A DNA stretch of 13,479 nucleotides from Prevotellaceae bacterium (GCA_030536165.1 JAUNQM010000032.1:1-13479); one strand, 5' to 3'. Positions 8,520-13,479 are shown, counted from the stretch's first letter. The notes: a model not told the origin generated them from the sequence alone. Numbers and translations: made by a program.

Positions 8520-8588
8520 AAAGTTGATACAACTTTCGTGCAAAAGTTGACACAACTTTCGGGTGAAAGTAGATACAACTTTTTTCTG
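8520..8588. repeat. Three tandem 23-bp units, each with a 17-bp palindrome
   Basis: Units begin at 8520, 8543 and 8566, exactly 23 bp apart. The palindromes are AAAGTTGATACAACTTT (8520-8536), AAAGTTGACACAACTTT (8543-8559) and AAAGTAGATACAACTTT (8566-8582). The first two have perfect 7-bp arms around 3 nt; the third has one arm mismatch. The 6-nt linkers differ (CGTGCA, CGGGTG, TTTCTG-like). The array lies 56-118 bp upstream of the CotH -33 box and about 110 bp upstream of the HU-gene -33 box. It may be a cooperative protein-binding array or a palindromic repeat family; the role is inference. Confidence 0.85.
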
Positions 8589-8660
8589 AGTATAACGGAC
8601 AACATTCCTGATTAGTGGCATAAAGTGGCGTCAAAGCAGTTGTCAAACAAGGAAAAGATA

Positions 8661-8675
8661 CATTATTATATAATG
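8661..8675. promoter_or_regulatory. Small palindrome upstream of the HU-gene promoter
   Basis: CATTAT-TAT-ATAATG is a perfect 6-bp inverted repeat around three bases. It ends 23 nt before the HU-gene -33 box, a plausible regulator-binding position. It lies in AT-rich DNA, so chance is a real possibility. Confidence 0.35.
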
Positions 8676-8698
8676 ATAGTAAAAAACTTCCAATTTTG

Positions 8699-8730
8699 TT
8701 TGGTTAGGTAGAATTTATTTCGTACCTTTA
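8699..8730 (+). promoter_or_regulatory. Bacteroidetes-type promoter of the HU-like gene
   Basis: TTTG at 8699-8702, a 20-nt spacer, then TACCTTTA at 8723-8730, which is one base off the TAnnTTTG consensus (final A for G). The ATG follows at 8759, giving a leader of roughly 20 nt. A second, overlapping TTTG lies at 8695-8698. The promoter may also serve aroB, since no separate promoter is evident in the 82-nt gap between the genes. Confidence 0.75.
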
Positions 8731-8758
8731 CACTCGGATAACTTAAACTTATTAAACT

Positions 8759-9223
8759 ATGACAATATTTTGTAGTGTTGCACGAAGCAAGAACATGAGA
8801 GACAAAAACGGAGAGAATTACGTTTATTTGCGTGCGCAGACGCAACGAACAGTAGAGTTGGATGAGCTGACAAAGTATGCAGCAGAGCATTATGCAGGGC
8901 GACTGAGCAACTTTGAAATCATGCAGGCAATCGATGCTGTGCAGGCATCGATACTGGATTACATCAAGGGTGGAAACCAAGTGTCGCTCGGCGAACTCGG
9001 CACGTTCTACCCTCACATCACGAGCAACTGCATCCCTGAAAGCGAATTCCAGAAGACTGGATTAAAGCCGGCGCGCGACATCAAGAACGTCTGCGTGAAG
9101 TGGAAAGCGAAAGGCTTATTCAAAAACCTTTTGGCGCACGATAAGATTGATTTCAAGATTCGCTCCCATGTAGAGACCAGAAAAGCCATGTTGAAACAAG
9201 GTCCAACAATGCCTGAAGAATGA
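8759..9223 (+). CDS. HU-like DNA-binding protein (HU-HIG type)
   Basis: A 154-residue basic protein. Its N-terminal 110 residues follow the Bacteroidetes HU-like pattern: an opening strand with a short basic turn (FCSVARSKNMRDKNGENYVYLR), a T-V-E-L-D-E-L-T-K-Y helix, a helix ending in AVQASILDYIKGGNQVSLGE, and LGTFYPHI, which corresponds to the G-x-G-x-F beta-arm start of HU/IHF proteins (here LGELGTF). A basic tail follows (VKWKAKGLFKNLL and on to the C-terminus), giving a product longer than classical 90-residue HU. Family knowledge suggests a nucleoid or DNA-bending protein; some members lie near mobile or variable loci. The first ATG is used because the initial residues belong to the first strand of the fold and the promoter lies only about 30 nt upstream. 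It is divergent from the CotH gene and is followed by aroB. Confidence 0.82.
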   Translation: MTIFCSVARSKNMRDKNGENYVYLRAQTQRTVELDELTKYAAEHYAGRLSNFEIMQAIDAVQASILDYIKGGNQVSLGELGTFYPHITSNCIPESEFQKTGLKPARDIKNVCVKWKAKGLFKNLLAHDKIDFKIRSHVETRKAMLKQGPTMPEE

Positions 9224-9250
9224 CAAGATGCCTCAATGGTTCCTGGAAAG

Positions 9251-9286
9251 CTATAGGAACTATTGAGACTATAGGTACTATCGAAA
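9251..9286. repeat. Four degenerate 9-bp tandem repeats before aroB
   Basis: CTATAGGAA, CTATTGAGA, CTATAGGTA and CTATCGAAA follow each other without gaps; every unit begins CTAT and ends in A. The same stretch can be read as two 18-bp direct repeats. It lies in the HU-aroB gap, ending 20 nt before the aroB ATG. Function is unknown. Confidence 0.75.
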
Positions 9287-9305
9287 CACAAATAAAACAC
9301 ACTTT

Positions 9306-10355
9306 ATGAAAGAACAAATAATCAATGCCAAGAAACTAAAAGATACGCTAAACGTAGTCACAGGACGTAAGCAGTACGACAAAGTGTTTGTGATAACCGA
9401 CACAAACACCGCCCGACTATGCCTCCCGCTGCTCTCCGACTTCGAAGCCACAAACATCACAATAGGCACGACAGATGCCAACAAGAGCATCGAGTCGCTG
9501 ACGTATGTGCTGCAACAACTCGTTGAGCACCATGCATCGCGCCACTCACTACTGCTCAACCTCGGAGGCGGAGTAGTCACCGACCTCGGAGGATTTGCAG
9601 CAGCGACCTTCAAGCGAGGTATCGACTACGCCAACATTCCTACCACTCTACTCGCTATGGTCGATGCAGCCGTGGGCGGAAAGACGAGCATCAACTTCGG
9701 CGGACTCAAAAACGAAGTCGGCGTGTTTAAGGCACCTGTGAGCGTGCTTATCAATACTGTCTTCCTCAAGACACTCGACAATTCCGAACTCTATTCGGGC
9801 TTCGCAGAAGTGCTGAAGCATGCCCTGCTCAACGACAAAGCGATGTGGTCCAAAGTGATGAACACCGAAATAGCCGACGGAAAACTCAACATAAACGACT
9901 GGCAGCAGTTGGTCTATGAAAACGTAAAGGTGAAAAGTCGCTACGTTGAGGAAGACCCGCTCGAACAAGGCATAAGAAAAGCACTGAACTTCGGGCACAC
10001 ATTCGGGCACGCATTCGAGAGTTTCTCGTTCACGCAAGAGCCTTCGCAGGCACTTAAACATGGTTACGCCGTGGCACATGGTATGATATGCGAGCTTTAC
10101 CTCAGCGTTGTGAAACTCGGTTTTCCGCAAGACATAATGCGACAGACGGTCACTTATATAAAGGAGAACTACAGTCGCCTCACACTTGAATGCAAAGACT
10201 ACGACTCGCTGATAGAGTTGATGTACCACGACAAAAAGAATAGCAACGGCAAGATTCGCCCTGTGCTCCTGCGCAACATAGGCGTGCCTGAAATCGACAT
10301 CACCATCACCGAAGGCGAGGTAAAAGAAGCCTTCGACTTCTATCGCGAAGCTTAA
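9306..10355 (+). CDS. aroB: 3-dehydroquinate synthase
   Basis: A 349-residue cytosolic enzyme of the shikimate pathway. It converts 3-deoxy-D-arabino-heptulosonate 7-phosphate to 3-dehydroquinate, using NAD and a divalent metal. The dinucleotide-binding block is clear: LNLGGGVVTDLGGFAAATFK (about 85-104), then RGIDYANIPTTLLAMVDAAVGGKTSIN and LKNEVGVFKAP. Likely metal ligands are E168 in SGFAEVLKHAL, H231 in NFGHTFGHAFES and H252 in LKHGYAVAHGM. A basic R-K near 224 and K127 in GGKTSIN are conserved substrate contacts. Length matches single-domain bacterial AroB. There are 82 nt between it and the HU-like gene, and short tandem repeats occur on both sides. No promoter box was seen directly upstream, so it probably shares the HU-gene transcript. 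No other aro gene is in the window. Confidence 0.96.
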   Translation: MKEQIINAKKLKDTLNVVTGRKQYDKVFVITDTNTARLCLPLLSDFEATNITIGTTDANKSIESLTYVLQQLVEHHASRHSLLLNLGGGVVTDLGGFAAATFKRGIDYANIPTTLLAMVDAAVGGKTSINFGGLKNEVGVFKAPVSVLINTVFLKTLDNSELYSGFAEVLKHALLNDKAMWSKVMNTEIADGKLNINDWQQLVYENVKVKSRYVEEDPLEQGIRKALNFGHTFGHAFESFSFTQEPSQALKHGYAVAHGMICELYLSVVKLGFPQDIMRQTVTYIKENYSRLTLECKDYDSLIELMYHDKKNSNGKIRPVLLRNIGVPEIDITITEGEVKEAFDFYREA

Positions 10356-10366
10356 AGTCCCGAAAA

Positions 10367-10402
10367 ATCGAAATATCGAGTTATCGAAGCATCGAGACAT
10401 CG
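10367..10402. repeat. Degenerate 8-bp tandem repeats after aroB
   Basis: ATCG recurs at 10367, 10375, 10383, 10391 and 10399, an exact 8-bp period. The units are ATCGAAAT, ATCGAGTT, ATCGAAGC, ATCGAGAC and then ATCG running into unrelated sequence. The array starts 12 nt after the aroB stop. No hairpin or T-tract is present, so it is not a terminator. Function is unknown. Confidence 0.75.
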
Positions 10403-10480
10403 CCCTTCCCCTCTGGGTTAAAGAACGTAAATAATATCATAAAAAAAACTAAAAAGGTATCGGATTTCAATATTTCTTTT

Positions 10481-10488
10481 TACTTTTG
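10481..10488 (+). promoter_or_regulatory. -7 box of the OmpA-family gene promoter
   Basis: TACTTTTG is a perfect TAnnTTTG match in T-rich DNA, 52 nt upstream of the ATG at 10541. No TTTG is found at the ideal -33 distance; a TTTC at 10465-10468 is too close. It indicates that the OmpA-family gene is transcribed separately from aroB, with a leader of about 45 nt. Confidence 0.65.
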
Positions 10489-10540
10489 CCGTCGATTAAC
10501 GTCAAAGGTGTAAAGTGTTTTACTAAAACAAGAAAGAAAA

Positions 10541-11374
10541 ATGAAAAAGATTATTTTAGCAACATTAGCCGGAGCAATGATTATCGGGATGACATCATGC
10601 TCAAGTAACAAGAAGTTGTTGGAGTGCCAGGAAGAATACAAGACTTTGCAGGGCAACTTCCAAGTTTCAAAGGAAGACTTGGCTGCTGCTAATGCACGCA
10701 TTGCAGGACTTGAAGGACAACTCAAGGTTCAGCAGAAAGCTAACGAGGACCTCCAGCGCTCACTCGAACAAAGTCTCTCTACGGGTTCACAGTCGAACGT
10801 AAATATTGCGAAGTTGGTTGACCAAATCAACGAATCAAACCAGTATATCCGTCATCTGACTGAACTCAAGAGCAAGTCTGACTCACTGAACCTCATACTC
10901 ACAAACAACCTCACTCGCTCACTGAGCCGTGAAGAACTGAAGGACATCGATGTTCAGGTACTCAAAGGTGTAGTTTATATCTCGCTTTCCGACAACATGC
11001 TCTTCAAGACTGGTAGCTATGAAATCAGCAACCGTGCACAGGAAACTCTTGGCAAGATTGCAAAGATTATCACTGACTACAAGGACTACGACGTGCTCGT
11101 TGAAGGTAACACTGACACTGTTCCTATCAAGAAGGAGAACATTCGCAACAACTGGGACCTCTCTTGTCTTCGCGCATCAAGCGTTGTGCAGTATCTGCAA
11201 AACAACTTCGGTGTTGACCCTAAGCGTCTGACAGCAGGTGGACGTGGCGAGTACAACCCAATCGCCGACAACGACAGCGACCTCGGTCGTCAGCGCAACC
11301 GCCGCACGCAGATTATCATCACTCCAAAGCTTGATGAATTCATGGAACTCATTGGTCAGACACCAGAGAACTAA
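10541..11374 (+). CDS. OmpA-family peptidoglycan-binding lipoprotein
   Basis: A 277-residue outer-membrane lipoprotein. The signal peptide MKKIILATLAGAMIIGMTSC ends in a lipobox-like MTSC, making Cys20 the likely lipidated residue. Residues 25-115 are rich in heptad-like Leu, Ala and Gln patterns (LAAANARIAGLEGQLKVQQK), suggesting a periplasmic coiled coil. Residues 138-262 form an OmpA/MotB C-terminal domain: VYISLSDNMLFKTGS, VLVEGNTDTVP, NWDLSCLRASSVVQYL and RQRNRR. D192 of NTD and R211 of LRA correspond to the residues that bind diaminopimelate in OmpA-type domains. The role is likely to tether the outer membrane to peptidoglycan. It is monocistronic by appearance, with its own -7 box and a strong terminator 25 nt after the stop. 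Confidence 0.92.
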   Translation: MKKIILATLAGAMIIGMTSCSSNKKLLECQEEYKTLQGNFQVSKEDLAAANARIAGLEGQLKVQQKANEDLQRSLEQSLSTGSQSNVNIAKLVDQINESNQYIRHLTELKSKSDSLNLILTNNLTRSLSREELKDIDVQVLKGVVYISLSDNMLFKTGSYEISNRAQETLGKIAKIITDYKDYDVLVEGNTDTVPIKKENIRNNWDLSCLRASSVVQYLQNNFGVDPKRLTAGGRGEYNPIADNDSDLGRQRNRRTQIIITPKLDEFMELIGQTPEN

Positions 11375-11398
11375 ACATCAACGGCATATTACAGCAAA

Positions 11399-11440
11399 GC
11401 AGCCTTCACCGAAACGTGGAGGCTGCGTTTGTTTTTTATC
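11399..11440 (+). terminator. Intrinsic terminator after the OmpA-family gene
   Basis: GCAGCCTTCAC (11399-11409) pairs with GTGGAGGCTGC (11416-11426), an 11-bp stem with one T-G wobble around the 6-nt loop CGAAAC. A T-rich run (11428-11437) follows. It starts 25 nt after the stop codon. Confidence 0.9.
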
Positions 11441-11512
11441 TCGAACCAGTATTTACATCTATTTATATTATTGTCCGCTAAAAGTCGGGCTGAAAGTACG
11501 ACAATCCCATAG

Positions 11513-11574
11513 CCCAGGGCAGAGCGCAGCGACGCCCTGGGAAACAAGTAACATCCAAAACGCCCTGTCAGGGC
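11513..11574. repeat. REP-like hairpin module A
   Basis: CCCAGGGC (11513-11520) and GCCCTGGG (11534-11541) form an 8-bp stem around 13 nt. After 20 nt, GCCCTG-T-CAGGGC (11562-11574) forms a second hairpin using the same core. The paired hairpins resemble REP/BIME-type palindromes that are scattered in Bacteroidetes genomes. It is inside the 324-bp element. Confidence 0.75.
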
Positions 11575-11642
11575 AAAAGCCTTACTAGAATAGGTTGTAG
11601 TGCTTTTGCACTTGCAGCGCGTAGTTACAATGCACAATAATA

Positions 11643-11695
11643 CCCAAGGCGACGCTACGCTTGCCTTGGGCTATGAGATTTAAGCCTTACAGGCT
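11643..11695. repeat. REP-like hairpin module B
   Basis: CCCAAGGC (11643-11650) pairs with GCCTTGGG (11663-11670) around 12 nt, and AGCCT-TAC-AGGCT (11683-11695) forms a second hairpin. The layout repeats module A, but both arms carry the compensating change (CAGGG to CAAGG). A further hairpin, AGTGC-TTTT-GCACT, lies just before it at 11599-11612. Confidence 0.75.
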
Positions 11696-11792
11696 ATTCC
11701 TATCCAAGCCCCTTTTCTCTTTGTTTCTTGATTTTGACTGGTAATTAATGGGCTGTAGTTGGTGCTACTTTTTTTAGCGGACAACAATAGTC

Positions 11793-12278
11793 TTATATAG
11801 TGCATTGATATGCCAAGCGTTCATCGCCATTCCAACAATGTATGATGCCGCAATAGACAAAGCCTTCATTGCCGAGGATGTGCTGCATGACTTTGTTGTC
11901 GCGGTGCGTGTCGATGCGGATTGTGGAATATAACTGCGTGGCATATTCCATCGCGGCACGGAAGATGCCTCGCACCTCACCACTACTTGCTATGCGATGA
12001 ATCGTTGCGTATGGATTATCGTCCAGCCACGCACCTTCATATATAATATTATATGTAGGGTCGATGCCGCCACGCAGCACGAACGTGCCATCTATCTTTC
12101 CTCCAGATAGGCAGACATAACTGTCCCCGCTTTCAATATCGTTGCGCAATTGCACTTCGCTTGGATAATCGTCCGCCCACTGATTCGGGTTGCCTGTTGC
12201 TCGCATAAAAGATCGTGCCGCAGCAAATATCTGTTGCAGACGTGGAATATCATCGAAAGTAGTCTTGCGGATTAACAT
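11793..12278 (-). CDS. GNAT-family N-acetyltransferase
   Basis: From the ATG at 12278 this is a 161-residue GNAT-fold protein. It opens MLIRKTTFDDIPRLQQIFAA, the usual beta1-alpha1 start. A Q-W-x-x-x-Y-P segment (NQWADDYPS) at about 33-39 and the acetyl-CoA loop HRIASSGEVRGIF at about 94-106 follow. Then come IRIDTHRDNKVMQHILGNEG at about 120-139 and FVYCGII, the typical N-x-x-M-Q-x-x-L-x-x-x-G-F-x-x-C-G motif of small bacterial acetyltransferases. The acceptor substrate is unknown. The frame stays open to 12401, but that extension lies inside the lipoprotein gene and lacks GNAT homology, so the later ATG is used. It starts 10 nt after the lipoprotein stop, as the last gene of a three-gene operon, and ends 3 nt from the MITE-like element. 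Confidence 0.88.
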   Translation of the reverse strand: MLIRKTTFDDIPRLQQIFAAARSFMRATGNPNQWADDYPSEVQLRNDIESGDSYVCLSGGKIDGTFVLRGGIDPTYNIIYEGAWLDDNPYATIHRIASSGEVRGIFRAAMEYATQLYSTIRIDTHRDNKVMQHILGNEGFVYCGIIHCWNGDERLAYQCTI

Positions 12279-12288
12279 TGCCCCTACC

Positions 12289-12759
12289 CTACTTTCTGTT
12301 GCGCAATTCATTTTTATCGATGACGACATAAACGGTATCAACCACGTGCCCCGCTGCCGTGCCGTTGAAGCGCTTTGCCACGTTTGCAAATTCCTTGTCA
12401 ATCACGGTCACGTCATCGACAAAGTAATCTGTCTCGCCACGATTTATAAACACATTCTTCATGCCCCACACCTCGTGGTATTTTATTTTCACCTTCCATC
12501 CCTCGGCTTGTGCTTGGTAAAGCAGGTTCACGAGTTCCTGCTGGTCGTCGCGGTCATTGTCGAATGAAAACGAAAATGGTTCGCCGCTTGTGTTCATACC
12601 TGTCTGGGTAAGGTTGAGACGCCCTTCCCACGAGTCCCAAATTACACCTTTCTTTGTAAACTCGATAAGGTTGCCCACCTTCTCACCTTCGGAATATCTC
12701 TCCTTGCAACTTGAAAGGAGGCAGGCTGCAACGATAGAAAGAAACAACAAATGCTTCAT
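12289..12759 (-). CDS. Lipoprotein of unknown function
   Basis: A 156-residue protein. It starts MKHLLFLSIVAACLLSSC, a lipoprotein signal peptide with lipobox LSSC and Cys18 as the likely lipidated residue, so it should be anchored in a membrane facing the periplasm or the cell surface. The mature part contains VGNLIEFTKKGVIWDSWEG, LNLTQTGMN, FSFSFDNDRDDQQELVNLLYQ and WKVKIKYHEVWGM. These look like a small alternating beta-strand domain, and I do not recognise a catalytic motif. Homologues in Bacteroidetes are, as far as I recall, hypothetical. It begins 2 nt after the FKBP stop and ends 10 nt before the GNAT gene, so the three are probably translated from one mRNA. Confidence 0.8.
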   Translation of the reverse strand: MKHLLFLSIVAACLLSSCKERYSEGEKVGNLIEFTKKGVIWDSWEGRLNLTQTGMNTSGEPFSFSFDNDRDDQQELVNLLYQAQAEGWKVKIKYHEVWGMKNVFINRGETDYFVDDVTVIDKEFANVAKRFNGTAAGHVVDTVYVVIDKNELRNRK

Positions 12760-12761
12760 AG

Positions 12762-13166
12762 TTATTGTATTTTTATCAGTTGAATTTCAAAGATTAATGT
12801 TGAGTTGCCAGGTATATTGCTCCCAGCACCGCGTTCACCGTATCCCATATTGCTCGGTATGTAAACTTCCCAATGGTCGCCTTCGTGCATATTGACGAGT
12901 GCAATCTGGAAACCGTTGATAAGTTGATTTACACGGAAAGCCTCCGGACAACTTCTACCAAACGAATTGTCGAATACCTTTCCATTGATGAGTGAGCCTT
13001 TATAATGGCATGTCACAATACTTCTTGGCGAAGCGGTCACATTGCCTTCGCCCGACGCAATGACCTTGTACAGCACTCCGCCACGCAGACTTTTCACTCC
13101 GTCTTCCTTTGCCTTATCTGCAAGGAAAGCCTCATTCTTCAGTTTGTAATCTTCTTTCTTTGACAT
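12762..13166 (-). CDS. FKBP-type peptidyl-prolyl cis-trans isomerase, cytoplasmic
   Basis: A 134-residue single-domain FKBP from the ATG at 13166. After a charged N-terminal stretch (MSKKEDYKLKNEAFLADKAK) the domain runs to the end: VLYKVIASGEG, VTCHYKGSLINGKVFDNSFG, PEAFRVNQLINGFQIALVNM, EGDHWEVYIPSNMGYGERGA and IPGNSTLIFEIQLIKI. Active-site positions of FKBP12 are represented (Y55 and D66, the aromatic FRV and W99 region, Y109 of GYG). No signal peptide is present, so it probably acts in the cytoplasm on prolyl bonds during protein folding. An upstream in-frame ATG at 13202 would add 12 residues read from repeat DNA and is not used. It is the first gene of the FKBP-lipoprotein-GNAT operon. 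No TAnnTTTG promoter was found upstream, where an interrupted repeat begins only 32 nt away. Confidence 0.92.
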   Translation of the reverse strand: MSKKEDYKLKNEAFLADKAKEDGVKSLRGGVLYKVIASGEGNVTASPRSIVTCHYKGSLINGKVFDNSFGRSCPEAFRVNQLINGFQIALVNMHEGDHWEVYIPSNMGYGERGAGSNIPGNSTLIFEIQLIKIQ

Positions 13167-13197
13167 AATATATTTATTCAAGTTTCGCATCCACCTC

Positions 13198-13301
13198 GTC
13201 ATTCCGTGCTTGACTTCGTCTTACCTCGGCTGCACTCGGGATAGCAATCAAACAAGTTTGTTGCTCTCCTCTCGTTAGCACGAGCCTTGACACGGAATCT
13301 C
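13198..13301. repeat. Palindromic REP element split by a 77-bp insertion
   Basis: The left part GTCATTCCGTG-CTTGA (13198-13213) and right part CACGGAATCTC (13291-13301) would join into an 8-bp-stem hairpin, ATTCCGTG-CTTGA-CACGGAAT, if 13214-13290 were removed. The intervening DNA ends in a second CTTGA (13286-13290), and the direct repeat extends to CTTGAC on both sides. GTCAT-stem-CTTGA-stem-ATCTC is a common bacterial palindromic repeat layout, so insertion into its loop with duplication of CTTGA is a good reading. Confidence 0.65.
13239..13269. repeat. 31-bp imperfect palindrome at the centre of the 77-bp insert
   Basis: The arms GGATAGCAATCAAAC (13239-13253) and GTTTGTTGCTCTCC (13256-13269) pair around two A residues, with one bulged T and one mismatch. 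A TTTG at 13257-13260 is followed 21 nt later by GAGCCTTG (13282-13289), a two-mismatch relative of the TAnnTTTG box, so the insert may carry a decayed rightward promoter. Confidence 0.5.
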
Positions 13302-13314
13302 ATAGTAGTATAAA

Positions 13315-13445
13315 AAAGTGCCGTAGGCACGAAATGCCATAGCCGAGGGCGCGAGCCCTCGTGTTAACGCATCCCCCCATCAATAAAGCCCAGTATGGGC
13401 GGCAGAAATGGTTGTCGTTGAGCCCTGCCGTGCCTACGGCACTTT
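13315..13445. repeat. 131-bp palindromic element with 17-bp inverted ends
   Basis: AAAGTGCCGTAGGCACG (13315-13331) and its exact reverse complement (13429-13445) close the element; each end is also a small hairpin (GTGCC-GTA-GGCAC). Inside are CGAGGGC-GCGA-GCCCTCG (13344-13361) and GCCCA-GTA-TGGGC (13388-13400). The CCATAG sequence leading into the GC-rich hairpin matches the start of module A at 11508-11513. No coding potential was seen. The sequence to the window end (13446-13479) shows nothing assignable. Confidence 0.75.
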
Positions 13446-13479
13446 AGGTTGGTGTGCTTCGATGAGATAGGGCTGCCGC

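Larger units (their letters stand above)
11466..11789. mobile_element. 324-bp MITE-like element with 18-bp terminal inverted repeats
   Basis: TATTATTGTCCGCTAAAA (11466-11483) and TTTTAGCGGACAACAATA (11772-11789) are inverted repeats matching at 17 of 18 positions. They enclose about 290 bp with no credible gene but several REP-like hairpins. The element fills most of the gap between the convergent OmpA and GNAT genes, and its right end stops 3 nt from the GNAT stop codon. Size and structure suggest a non-autonomous derivative of an insertion sequence. No clear target-site duplication was found and no transposase is present. An IS4-like parent is only an impression from the end sequence. Confidence 0.65.

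Noticed and set aside
8520..8588. CRISPR array
   Set aside because: Only three short palindromic units with 6-nt linkers, no unique spacers of 25-40 nt and no cas genes.
8411..8605. N-terminal extension of the CotH frame to 8605
   Set aside because: It runs through the promoter and the tandem palindromes. The signal peptide begins at the ATG at 8410, and the -7 box at 8433-8440 places transcription start after the upstream ATGs.
9648..10400. 250-codon open frame on the minus strand
   Set aside because: It is antisense to aroB, whose motifs are unmistakable, and its translation resembles no family.
11389..11637. Small open frames in the OmpA-GNAT gap (both strands)
   Set aside because: They cross the terminator, the inverted repeat end and the REP hairpins, so they are not credible genes.
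12279..12401. N-terminal extension of the GNAT frame to 12401
   Set aside because: It overlaps the lipoprotein coding sequence and has no GNAT-like content. MLIRKTTFDD at 12278 is the normal start of the fold.
13167..13202. N-terminal extension of the FKBP frame to 13202
   Set aside because: It is read partly from the interrupted palindromic repeat, and the downstream MSKKEDYK start is more natural.

Overview
The window looks like chromosomal DNA of a Bacteroidales bacterium, most likely a Prevotella-type species. Four intergenic regions carry the Bacteroidetes -7 promoter box TAnnTTTG or a one-base variant, and two of these have a TTTG -33 box exactly 20 nt upstream. The protein families fit this assignment: an SLBB export protein of about 830 residues, an HU-like protein of the Bacteroidetes HU-HIG type, and a secreted protein with a C-terminal tail resembling type IX secretion sorting domains. 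The species assignment is inference from these features.

Left part (1-6530, minus strand): an exopolysaccharide or capsule operon, read right to left. It encodes a membrane sugar-phosphate transferase that starts the repeat unit on undecaprenyl phosphate, an SLBB/poly-export protein, a Wzz-type chain-length protein without a kinase domain, a Wzx-type flippase, and the N-terminal 160 residues of a TupA-like ATP-grasp protein that runs off the left edge. Gaps between genes are 51-84 nt, and a good -7 box precedes the first gene. Just upstream, on the same strand but with its own promoter, is a secreted CotH-kinase-like protein (6554-8410).

Middle (8411-8758): a divergent regulatory region between the CotH gene and an HU-like DNA-binding protein gene. 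It holds two Bacteroidetes promoters, three 17-bp palindromes spaced exactly 23 bp apart, and a separate small palindrome. Rightward genes follow: the HU-like protein, aroB (3-dehydroquinate synthase) and an OmpA-family lipoprotein that ends at a strong intrinsic terminator. Short degenerate tandem repeats (9-mer and 8-mer) lie on either side of aroB.

Right part (11375-13479): a 324-bp element bounded by 18-bp inverted repeats and filled with REP-like hairpins sits between the convergent OmpA and GNAT genes. Then comes a tight leftward three-gene operon: FKBP-type peptidyl-prolyl isomerase, a lipoprotein of unknown function, and a GNAT acetyltransferase. Upstream of it is a cluster of palindromic repeats. 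One is a GTCAT...CTTGA...ATCTC-type hairpin that appears to have been split by a 77-bp insertion with a 5-6 bp direct repeat; another is a 131-bp element closed by 17-bp inverted repeats.

No tRNA, rRNA, CRISPR array or intact transposase gene was seen. The genes are ordinary members of known families. The least explained material is the non-coding repeat architecture.
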